The notes under the pieces are model-generated. The model was given only the letters and a program-made list of their open reading frames with translations, did no database searches and was not told where the DNA came from. A stretch of DNA of 64,000 bases, taken from positions 1 to 64,000 of the forward strand of contig NZ_JAFBFA010000008.1 in NCBI RefSeq assembly GCF_016909015.1, given 5' to 3'. Made by a program: the position numbers and the translations under genes. Origin of the DNA: Gracilibacillus alcaliphilus. GTDB lineage: Bacteria > Bacillota > Bacilli > Bacillales > Amphibacillaceae. This document shows, in pieces, positions 53,609 to 60,634 of the stretch. Position 1 is the stretch's first letter. Every line of letters begins with the position of its first letter.

Positions 53609-54511
53609 CTAAGATTGCATGTTTATATATCCCTTCAATTCCTGTTCAGGTTCGACGTGGATAGAAATATGAGCTTGTTCAAAGGATTGAGTAATCTGTT
53701 TTTCGATTCGGTCACACAGATCGTGGATAATGTCAATCGTCTCACTTGAACGGACGACCATATGAAATTCAATATATTCTGTTGCGCCAGCACGCCTTGT
53801 CTTTAAATCATGAATTTCTAAGTATTCTTCCTTATATTGTTCGATTATTTGCATGATTTGCTCTTCTTCTGTTTTACTAAGCTTGGCATCCAAAAGAGGA
53901 GGAAAGGCTTCCTTCATTAACTTAACTGCCTCGAACATAATATAAATTGCCAAGATAATACCGATCAAAGGGTCTAAGAAATACCATTCAGTTAGGTAAA
54001 CCAATAACAAGCCTCCCGCAACACCCAGTGATGTATAGACATCTGTAAGCAGGTGGAAGGCGTTCGATTTCATAGCTATTGAACGAACACGTTCAGCTTC
54101 TTTCTTCACGATTCTTGATACGACAAAGTTCAGAATCGCCCCTACAACCATCACAGCTACAGCCAAGAAGGGCAGTTTAATAGGTTCAGGTGAGATTAAT
54201 TTGTGGATACATTCATAGATAATCCAGACCCCTGCTACAAAAATAAGTAATGTCTCTATGGTTCCAGAAATATTTTCAACTTTTCCATGACCATAAGGAT
54301 GTTCTTTGTCAGCGGGCTTACTGGAAATTCGGACAGATACAAAGGCGATTAAGGAGGCCAATAAATCCAGTGAAGAATGAATGGCTTCTGAAATAACAGC
54401 AATAGAGCCTGTGAAGAGGCCTACAATAAATTTCAAGATAACTACGAAAGAATTGCTTAATACAGAAAGAAAAGCAATATGTGAAGTTTTTTTCATCATT
54501 GATTTCCCCAT
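53609..54511 (-). CDS. CDF-family cation efflux protein (zinc type)
   Basis: A 300-residue membrane transporter with six helices and a C-terminal cytoplasmic ferredoxin-like domain (about 205-290, ending near HISIHVEPEQ). Metal-site residues are HSSLD in helix 2 and HLLTD in helix 5, the H-x3-D pairs of zinc-type CDF exchangers, with HPYGHGKVEN in the following loop. It exports Zn or related ions in exchange for protons. It is a single gene; its start is next to an AT-rich region divergent from the TauE gene. Confidence 0.92.
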   Translation of the reverse strand: MGKSMMKKTSHIAFLSVLSNSFVVILKFIVGLFTGSIAVISEAIHSSLDLLASLIAFVSVRISSKPADKEHPYGHGKVENISGTIETLLIFVAGVWIIYECIHKLISPEPIKLPFLAVAVMVVGAILNFVVSRIVKKEAERVRSIAMKSNAFHLLTDVYTSLGVAGGLLLVYLTEWYFLDPLIGIILAIYIMFEAVKLMKEAFPPLLDAKLSKTEEEQIMQIIEQYKEEYLEIHDLKTRRAGATEYIEFHMVVRSSETIDIIHDLCDRIEKQITQSFEQAHISIHVEPEQELKGYINMQS

Positions 54512-54709
54512 CTCTTTTTTTACTAGGGTATTAGTATAACAAATGGCTCTGGAGTGGGTCTACAGCAATCTTTTGGGAGGTTTAAAACAATATATCAGAC
54601 TTGAAAAAAAGTTGGCTAAGGTGAAAGTTTGCACTCGGCAAATGATATTGCGAGAATTGGATAGTTATGCTAATTTAAATAGGTTACTACCTAACAAAGA
54701 AAGGAGTGG

Positions 54710-55519
54710 GTGAAGATAGATGTTTCGTTATTATTATTTTCTGGGATTGGTATTTTAATCGGTGTTTTATCTAGTATGTTTGGGTTTGGCGGTGGATTTA
54801 TTGTCGTTCCTATTTTATTCCTTTTCTTGCCCGATTCCATACCCGGTGATTACTTAATGCATACCGCTATTGGAACGTCACTGGCGGTTATGATCATTAA
54901 CTCATTTAACTCTACATTAAACCATGCTAAACAAGGGAATGTATTGTGGCCTGTTTTTAAGAAGTTTGTAGGATACATAGCGATCGGATCATTGATTGGC
55001 GGGATTTTAGCCTATTTTGTAGATAGCAATTTGTTACGCATAGCTTTCATTAGTATGCTTTCTTATGTGATTATATCCAGCTTATTCAAGAAAACTTTTA
55101 CCAAAACTGTAGATGAAGCTTCATTTCAGCTTCCTTCTATATCGTCAAGTATAGCTGTCGGGAGCAGTATTGGTTTTATTTCGACCATGATGGGTATCGG
55201 AGGTAGTGTGATGACGATCCCATATTTGCGAGGACGCAATATGTCTATGCTGCATGCTGTAGCACTTGCGACCCCTTTGGGACTTCCCATCGCAACTGTT
55301 GGTGCGGTCACCTATCTTATAACAGGGCTGCAAGTCGAAGCAATGCCGGCTTCAACGATCGGGTTTATTTATATTCCAGCTTTTTTTGGGTTTATTATCG
55401 GTGGCTTTATCGGGGTTCCCTTTGGACGCAAGTGGGCAGAGAAAATACCTGATCAGATATATTCCAAAATGTATTTAATCTTATTGTTTATTGTCGTAGT
55501 CATGATGATTCTCGGGTAA
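54710..55519 (+). CDS. TauE/SafE-family sulfite or organosulfur exporter
   Basis: A 269-residue membrane protein with about eight helices in two repeats. Each repeat has the family glycine motif: SSMFGFGGGFIVVPILFLFL near the N-terminus and STMMGIGGSVMTIPYLRGRN near residue 155. The start given is GTG 54710, very close to AAGGAG; no better in-frame start was seen. The family moves sulfite, sulfoacetate or related anions; the substrate here is unknown. Divergent from the CDF gene. Confidence 0.88.
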   Translation: MKIDVSLLLFSGIGILIGVLSSMFGFGGGFIVVPILFLFLPDSIPGDYLMHTAIGTSLAVMIINSFNSTLNHAKQGNVLWPVFKKFVGYIAIGSLIGGILAYFVDSNLLRIAFISMLSYVIISSLFKKTFTKTVDEASFQLPSISSSIAVGSSIGFISTMMGIGGSVMTIPYLRGRNMSMLHAVALATPLGLPIATVGAVTYLITGLQVEAMPASTIGFIYIPAFFGFIIGGFIGVPFGRKWAEKIPDQIYSKMYLILLFIVVVMMILG

Positions 55520-55617
55520 GATGCCATCTTTTTATAGCAATGAGATATCTTAGAAATAAAAACAAGCAGCTGTTCGTTGATTTGTCTTAGGGGGAGTCGT
55601 AAAAAGTTTACATTCTT

Positions 55618-55692
55618 TTAGAGATAAAAAATAATTGCCACAACAAAATATACGAGTATACCTAATAAGAAAGGAATAAGAATTTTTTTCAC
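55618..55692 (-). CDS. Possible 24-residue single-helix membrane peptide
   Basis: GTG 55692 opens a 24-codon frame starting KKILIPFLLGILVYF, one membrane helix with a basic N-terminus, ending at TAA 55618-55620. AGGTGG about 10 nt upstream could be the RBS. It is antisense to its neighbours. The NSS symporter 290 bp away has known small partners (MetS), but those are downstream on the same strand, so a link is doubtful. Confidence 0.35.
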   Translation of the reverse strand: MKKILIPFLLGILVYFVVAIIFYL

Positions 55693-55977
55693 GGCGAGAA
55701 ACCACCTATACTAGTGGAATGAATGTTGAGATAAAGTTCATATTAAATAAATAAGTGAAAATTTCCAACAACAATTTACAATTAGGATAATTGATATTGA
55801 TTGAAATGTAAAGAATTTGGATATTGTCTGTTTTGAGCCTTAATATCTGGCTCATACTTTCAAGCAACTCCATTATGTTATACTATACGGGCTGGCTCTC
55901 ATCATTTAACACCCCTGGCGAGTTGAAAGATACCAATGCAAGGAAGTTTCACTTTACAAAGAGAAAGGATTTTCAGA

Positions 55978-57327
55978 ATGAATGATAAAAGAGAACACTG
56001 GGGTACGAAAATAGGCTTTATTTTATCTTCTGCAGGAGCTGCCGTAGGTTTGGGGGCAATTTGGAAGTTTCCGTATATGACAGGGATGAATGGCGGAGGT
56101 GCCTTTTTCTTTCTATTTATCCTCTTTACGGTCTTAATTGGTTTACCTCTGTTAATTGCAGAATTTATTATTGGCCGTGGTGCGCAAAAAGAAGCCGTCA
56201 GTGCTTATCAGAAATTAGCACCTAAGAGTTTGTGGTCTTATATTGGACATTGGGGTGTGGTTGGAGCGTTTATCTTAATGTCTTTTTACAGTGTTGTAGG
56301 AGGATGGGTACTGATATATAGTATAATGTCAGTGCCAGGATTAGTTATTACCGATAATGCCGACTATGGCCAGCTGTTTGCGGAAATTACCAGCAGTCCT
56401 TTACTGACAGTTGCCGGTTTAGCACTGTTCGTTTCGCTTAATGCACTTGTTATTTCAGCAGGAGTAAAAAATGGAATAGAACGTTATAGCAAGGTATTAA
56501 TGCCTTTATTATTTATCTTTTTAATAGTTATTGTATGTCGATCACTTACTTTTGAAGGGGCAATGGAAGGCCTGCGCTTCTTTTTACAGCCGGATTTCTC
56601 CAAGCTGAATGGGGATAACACACTCAATGCATTAGGTCATGCCTTCTTTTCCTTAGCGGTAGGTATTTCGGTTATGGTAACTTACAGCTCCTATCTACAA
56701 AAGGACGCTAGCCTAGGAAAGTCGGCGATTTCTGTATCCCTGATGAATATTTTTGTCTCATTTTTGGCAGGGCTGGCGATATTTCCGGTCGTGTTCGCAT
56801 TTGATTTGGAGCCGACAGAAGGACCAAGTTTGCTGTTTATTGTATTACCAGAGGCGTTTGCACAAATGCCATTCGGTGAAGTTTTCTTAAGTTTATTTTT
56901 GTTTTTATTTTTATTTGCTGTATTGACCTCATCATTCAGCATGTTGGAAATTGTCACATCTGCTGTGACAGAAAAAGTGCGTTATTCACGCAAAACTGTA
57001 GCTTGGTTGGCGGGACTGATTGTTTTTATTGCAGGGATTCCAGCAGCATTGTCTTCCAATGTTTTAGCTGATTTCACACTATTCCGCCGAACTGTTTTTG
57101 ATGTCAGTGATTTTTTGGTAAGTAATATTATGCTTCCAATGGGCTGTTTATTTATCGCTCTGTTTGTAGGATTTAGGATGAATCGCGACTTAGTATATCA
57201 AGAATTTCATTTAGGCAGTAAAGTAAGTGATATCGTTTATAAGTTCTGGTTTCAGATCATACGCTGGCTGGCACCGCTTATTATCATCCTTGTCTTTTTA
57301 TACTCTTTAGGTATTTTGTATGATTAA
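55978..57327 (+). CDS. Sodium-dependent amino acid transporter (NSS family)
   Basis: A 449-residue Na+-coupled symporter of the SNF/LeuT fold with about 11 helices, the usual bacterial number. The signature AVGLGAIWKFPYMTGMNGGG in helix 1 contributes Na1/Na2 and substrate sites; GHAFFSLAVGISVMVTYSSY is helix 6. ATG 55978 has AAAGGA upstream; the longer frame from 55936 lacks an RBS. Related bacterial proteins move methionine, alanine or tryptophan. A terminator follows. Sodium coupling suits a saline habitat. Confidence 0.92.
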   Translation: MNDKREHWGTKIGFILSSAGAAVGLGAIWKFPYMTGMNGGGAFFFLFILFTVLIGLPLLIAEFIIGRGAQKEAVSAYQKLAPKSLWSYIGHWGVVGAFILMSFYSVVGGWVLIYSIMSVPGLVITDNADYGQLFAEITSSPLLTVAGLALFVSLNALVISAGVKNGIERYSKVLMPLLFIFLIVIVCRSLTFEGAMEGLRFFLQPDFSKLNGDNTLNALGHAFFSLAVGISVMVTYSSYLQKDASLGKSAISVSLMNIFVSFLAGLAIFPVVFAFDLEPTEGPSLLFIVLPEAFAQMPFGEVFLSLFLFLFLFAVLTSSFSMLEIVTSAVTEKVRYSRKTVAWLAGLIVFIAGIPAALSSNVLADFTLFRRTVFDVSDFLVSNIMLPMGCLFIALFVGFRMNRDLVYQEFHLGSKVSDIVYKFWFQIIRWLAPLIIILVFLYSLGILYD

Positions 57328-57331
57328 GACG

Positions 57332-57375
57332 AATCACCTCTCTGCTGATAATGGAAGGCAGGAGGTGATTTGTTT
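57332..57375 (+). terminator. Rho-independent terminator after the NSS gene
   Basis: AATCACCTC pairs with GAGGTGATT; the stem is extended by CTGC/GCAG, and TGTTT follows. Confidence 0.8.
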
Positions 57376-57386
57376 ATGACGGTTTG

Positions 57387-57733
57387 TCAAATTAAGTGCA
57401 ACAGTTCCTCCTGAAACGCTTCGTGTGTCGTTTTCCAATTCAAGCATTTTCTTGGTCGATTGTTAATAAAAGATAGAGCTTGTTCTAATTCATCATTAGA
57501 AACGTTGGCTAAATCCGTTTTCTTCGGGAAGCACTCTCTTAAAAGGCCATTCGCATTTTCATTACTGCCACGTTGCCTGGAGGAATAAGGATCCGCAAAA
57601 TACACTTGGATGCCGGTATCTTGTTCAATGATCCGATAACAAGCGAATTCTTTGCTATGTCTACGGTGGCTGTCTGAAATGCACCAGTGGGCAATCGTTT
57701 ATGTAGCGTTTTAATCGCGTATTCCATGAAGTC
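57387..57733 (-). pseudogene. C-terminal fragment of an IS30-family transposase
   Basis: One frame gives AIKTLHKRLPTGAFQTATVD, then a frameshift near 57660, then YFADPYSSRQRGSNENANGL, FPKKTDLANVSNDELEQALS and FINNRPRKCLNWKT. These are the last half of the DDE domain of IS30 transposases, including the conserved Glu in NENANG. The N-terminal HTH and the first half are absent and no inverted repeat pair frames it. It is an inactive scar in the glnA-lexA island. Confidence 0.88.
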
Positions 57734-57827
57734 AGACGAGGCTTAAAATAAGTCAAAAGGAATTTTCGGTTTATATAATAAATGGAAACGAGTAATTACA
57801 TAAGTTATAGGTTAATGGGCTAAGGCA

Positions 57828-58187
57828 TTATGGAATAATTCCCTCAATATTGAATTCCTTCAGTACCTCTACACCGCCGATTAGTTGAATAATGGAGCCA
57901 ATTGTCTGGATAGTATCGCCTGAAATCGCTTGTTTTTGGAACAAATAATCATAAAACTCATGAGCATTTTGCACTTGTTTTGACACCGAGTCTGCCTCGA
58001 TGAATTTTCCGAATGTTTCTATCCAAACTCCTTCTACAATCTTCCATTCACCTGGCGATTCTCCTTGTAATTTATATAATCGAGTTAACAAGATTGCTTC
58101 TGTTAATGTGGTGATGAAATGGGACCATTGGACAATTTCTAATTGTTTTTCAATTGTTTGTATTTCTTCCTCATTGGATTTCTTCAT
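57828..58187 (-). CDS. Hypothetical protein, 119 residues
   Basis: A soluble, helical protein with EEIQTIEKQLEIVQWSHFIT at the start, SPGEWKIVEGVWIETFGKFI in the middle and repeated Ile/Gly near the C-terminus (TIGSIIQLIGGVEVLKEFN). No membrane segment, signal or motif was recognised. The composition and unbroken frame suggest a real gene, though the RBS is not strong. It lies between an IS30 scar and lexA. Confidence 0.6.
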   Translation of the reverse strand: MKKSNEEEIQTIEKQLEIVQWSHFITTLTEAILLTRLYKLQGESPGEWKIVEGVWIETFGKFIEADSVSKQVQNAHEFYDYLFQKQAISGDTIQTIGSIIQLIGGVEVLKEFNIEGIIP

Positions 58188-58270
58188 CTTTCCATACCCT
58201 TATTTCCGATATAAAGCTGTCTTCTCTGATAGTCTATGCGTTTTTTAGAAACAATGTTCACTCCAGCCAC

Positions 58271-58310
58271 AACAAAAGCGTTGGGCGCTTGGAGCTGGAC
58301 GCGGCTACTT
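58271..58310. repeat. Dispersed repeat, copy 2
   Basis: ACAAAAGCG, then TTGGGCGCTTGGAGCTGGAC and GCGGCTACT; related to the copy at 5451-5500. Confidence 0.5.
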
Positions 58311-58354
58311 TAGGTATCCACAAGCAAGAATTCTATCATTTCCAACCAATAAAA

Positions 58355-58388
58355 AAACATCTTACTTAGAGATATAAGTAAGATGTTT
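58355..58388 (-). terminator. Rho-independent terminator after lexA
   Basis: AAACATCTTACTTA pairs with TAAGTAAGATGTTT (14 bp); read on the minus strand it ends in a T run. Confidence 0.88.
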
Positions 58389-58395
58389 GGAAAAG

Positions 58396-59016
58396 TTAGA
58401 TATGGCGGTATAAGCCGATGACTTTTCCAAGGATAGTGACACTTTCATAAATTAATGGCTCCATTGTGGCGTTTTCAGGCTGTAAACGGATATGATCGTT
58501 TTCTTTAAAAAATCGTTTGACCGTTGCTTCGGTATCTTCAGTCATAGCCACTACAATATCACCATTCTCAGCCGTATGCTGTTGTTTGACAATTACCTTA
58601 TCACCATCCAGAATACCAGCTTCGATCATGCTTTCTCCTTCAATAATCAATACAAACAAAGGATCATCTGCCTGGGCTGTATTTTGAGGAATGGGAATAT
58701 ACTCTTCAATATTTTCGACAGCGGTGATAGGTATACCTGCTGTTACCTTACCTATTACTGGAGCAAAGGTAGGCTCTATTTTTGGTACACTCCATTCCTC
58801 TTCTTGTGATAATACCTCTATTGCTCTTGGCTTCGTTGGGTCTCGTCTAATATACCCTTTCTTTTCTAAACGGGCTAGATGACCATGAACAGTAGAACTT
58901 GAAGCAAGACCTACCGCTTCCCCGATTTCTCTAACGGAAGGAGGGTAACCTTTTAAACCAACCTGCTCTTTAATATAAGCCAGGATATCTTCTTGACGTC
59001 TGGATAGGTTTGTCAT
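58396..59016 (-). CDS. lexA: SOS repressor LexA
   Basis: A 206-residue repressor. The N-terminal winged HTH (residues 1-65, GYPPSVREIGEAVGLASSST) binds SOS boxes. Self-cleavage occurs between Ala93 and Gly94 (VTAGIP), with catalytic Ser129 (GESMIEAG) and Lys167 (ATVKRFF). It is divergent from the yneA-like peptide and yneB across a 147-bp region with three SOS boxes, one of which overlaps the lexA -35, so it is autoregulated. It also has a target upstream of recA. Confidence 0.97.
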   Translation of the reverse strand: MTNLSRRQEDILAYIKEQVGLKGYPPSVREIGEAVGLASSSTVHGHLARLEKKGYIRRDPTKPRAIEVLSQEEEWSVPKIEPTFAPVIGKVTAGIPITAVENIEEYIPIPQNTAQADDPLFVLIIEGESMIEAGILDGDKVIVKQQHTAENGDIVVAMTEDTEATVKRFFKENDHIRLQPENATMEPLIYESVTILGKVIGLYRHI

Positions 59017-59078
59017 ATCTATTACTCCTTACACGTAATATTTATTAAATAGAGTATAACACAGGTAAGAAATATTTA

Positions 59079-59092
59079 CAAACATTCGTTCG
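59079..59092. promoter_or_regulatory. SOS box 1 (lexA side)
   Basis: On the minus strand this is CGAACGAATGTTTG, nine of ten matches to CGAAC-N4-GTTCG. It overlaps a lexA -35 (TTGTAA) that is 17 bp from TATACT on the minus strand. Confidence 0.8.
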
Positions 59093-59100
59093 AAAAAATG

Positions 59101-59128
59101 TTGACATGAACATCTGTTCGTGTATAAT
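59101..59128 (+). promoter_or_regulatory. Promoter of the yneA-like/yneB operon
   Basis: TTGACA (59101-59106) and TATAAT (59123-59128) with a 16-bp spacer. SOS box 2 fills the spacer. Confidence 0.85.
59107..59120. promoter_or_regulatory. SOS box 2 (between -35 and -10)
   Basis: TGAACATCTGTTCG, nine of ten matches to CGAAC-N4-GTTCG; its position would block polymerase directly. Confidence 0.85.
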
Positions 59129-59135
59129 ATAATTA

Positions 59136-59149
59136 CGAACAAAAGTTCT
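59136..59149. promoter_or_regulatory. SOS box 3 (downstream of -10)
   Basis: CGAACAAAAGTTCT, nine of ten matches to CGAAC-N4-GTTCG. Confidence 0.85.
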
Positions 59150-59163
59150 GTGGAGGCGATTAA

Positions 59164-59259
59164 ATGTTGAAAAATATAACCAAAGTAGATGTCTTTTATT
59201 TTATTGTTTTTGTTGCAGCATTAGTCATTTTTTATCTATCTGCGGTAAATAACATTTAA
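59164..59259 (+). CDS. SOS-controlled 31-residue membrane peptide at the yneA position
   Basis: ATG 59164 follows TGGAGG with good spacing and opens 31 codons ending at TAA 59257-59259. After MLKNITKVDV comes one membrane helix (about residues 10-27, FYFIVFVAALVIFYLSA). It occupies the place of yneA, the SOS division inhibitor, which in B. subtilis is about 100 residues with a membrane helix and a LysM domain. No LysM coding region is seen before yneB starts 10 nt later. It may be a minimal division inhibitor, an unrelated peptide or a truncated relic. Confidence 0.6.
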   Translation: MLKNITKVDVFYFIVFVAALVIFYLSAVNNI

Positions 59260-59268
59260 GTGGGATAA

Positions 59269-59934
59269 ATGATGAGAAGAGCTATTATTTATTGTCGTGT
59301 CAGCACGGAAAAAGAAACACAAGAGACATCTATCAAACGTCAAAGAGAAGAATTAGAACGTTTTGCCAAACAGCAGCGATTGGAAATATATCGAATCATT
59401 GAAGAGAGGCAAAGTGGATTTGATATGGAAAGAGAAGGCATCTTTGAGATGTTGGAGGCATTCCAGAATCAACAGGCAGATGTTCTGTTGGTACAAGATG
59501 AAACCAGACTTGGAAGAGGGAATACCAAGATAGCTTTACTGCATCAATTGAGTAAATGGGATATAGATATTTATACTTTGTCGCACAATGGGGAACTCCA
59601 GCTTTCGGAAGGCGATTCTATGGTGCTACAGATCATTTCGATTGTAGAAGAATACCAGCGAAAACTTCACAACGCGAAAATAAAGCGTGGAATGCGTAAA
59701 GCTGTCCAAAATGGCTTTGATCCAGCCAGAAATTTAAGTAATCAAGATCAGGCAAGAGGGAGAGAGCGTAAAGAATTTCCGATTCAGGAAGTAGTGCGTT
59801 TAAAGGAGAACCATTTAACATTTCGAGAGATAGCTTCTGTATTACAAGGAATGGGCTATGATGTTTCTAAGGCAACTGTCCATCGGCGTTATCAGGAATT
59901 CCAATCACTTGAAAAAAAGGGTTATCAAGATTAA
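59269..59934 (+). CDS. yneB: YneB, serine recombinase (resolvase) family
   Basis: A 221-residue protein with a complete resolvase domain: catalytic Ser12 in IIYCRVSTEKE, the Arg-rich IKRQREELERFAKQ segment, DETRLGRG, and SIVEEYQRKLHNAKIKRGMR. A C-terminal HTH follows (LTFREIASVLQGMGYDVSKA). It is the second gene of the SOS operon, as in B. subtilis, where its role is unclear. ATG 59269 is immediately followed by a second ATG, either of which could be used. Confidence 0.93.
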   Translation: MMRRAIIYCRVSTEKETQETSIKRQREELERFAKQQRLEIYRIIEERQSGFDMEREGIFEMLEAFQNQQADVLLVQDETRLGRGNTKIALLHQLSKWDIDIYTLSHNGELQLSEGDSMVLQIISIVEEYQRKLHNAKIKRGMRKAVQNGFDPARNLSNQDQARGRERKEFPIQEVVRLKENHLTFREIASVLQGMGYDVSKATVHRRYQEFQSLEKKGYQD

Positions 59935-60136
59935 AATGAGGGGAAGAGGCGATTGCTTTTTCTCCTCTAAATTTTTGGAAGATTACTCTCGATGTGAAAA
60001 GAAGTCAAAAGTCAAATATTATAATAAGAAATGGGAATAATAAATAGAAGTACATGTTCAAAGGTCGGTAAAGCTGTGACGTTTATAATGGGCTTAAAAC
60101 ACCCTAGAACAGGTCTGAGTGAAAGGATGTTATACC

Positions 60137-60364
60137 ATGTTATCAAAAGAAGAAATTGCCCGTATTAATGTATTAGCCAATAAAGCAAAGAATGAAGGTT
60201 TAACAGAAGCTGAGAAAGAGGAGCAAGCGCGATTACGTCAAGCATATCTGAAGAATGTAAGAACGTCATTTAAGAACCATATGAAGGGGATGACAGTTGT
60301 CGATCCCAACGGAAATGATGTCACGCCAGAAAAGTTAAAAAAATTTCAACGAGAAAATAAGTAA
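60137..60364 (+). CDS. ynzC: DUF896 protein YnzC
   Basis: A 75-residue helical protein with the DUF896 pattern LSKEEIARINVLANKAKNEG, LTEAEKEEQARLRQAYLKN and VVDPNGNDVTPEKLK. AAAGGA precedes ATG 60137. It follows yneB after 200 bp. In B. subtilis ynzC is in the SOS operon; here no clear separate promoter was identified. Function unknown; a small helical RNA- or protein-binding factor is possible. Confidence 0.92.
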   Translation: MLSKEEIARINVLANKAKNEGLTEAEKEEQARLRQAYLKNVRTSFKNHMKGMTVVDPNGNDVTPEKLKKFQRENK

Positions 60365-60435
60365 TCCAGTAGGACAACTGCGTCAGTGTATCAACAGCAA
60401 AAGCTTCAAAAATGGACGTAGTTTTTCTATGGCAT

Positions 60436-60468
60436 AAGGAGATCAAACCTCTTCTGTTTGATCTCCTT
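60436..60468. terminator. Hairpin between ynzC and tkt
   Basis: AAGGAGATCAAAC pairs perfectly with GTTTGATCTCCTT (13 bp, 7-nt loop). No long T run follows, so termination efficiency is uncertain. Confidence 0.65.
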
Positions 60469-60634
60469 CATAACAACGTTTGAAAATGAGCACTATTATC
60501 TGATTTATCGTGGCAGAATGATTAAAAATACTGATAATTCTGAAGAAAATAGATAGATTTACTTGTCAAGCGAATCATTTCGTTATAGGATTATAGATGT
60601 GCGTACATATTTGGATATTGAAAGGGGAAAAATA

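Noticed and set aside
55618..55692. MetS-type small subunit of the NSS transporter
   Set aside because: MetS genes lie directly downstream of the transporter on the same strand and have a different sequence pattern; this frame is upstream and antisense.
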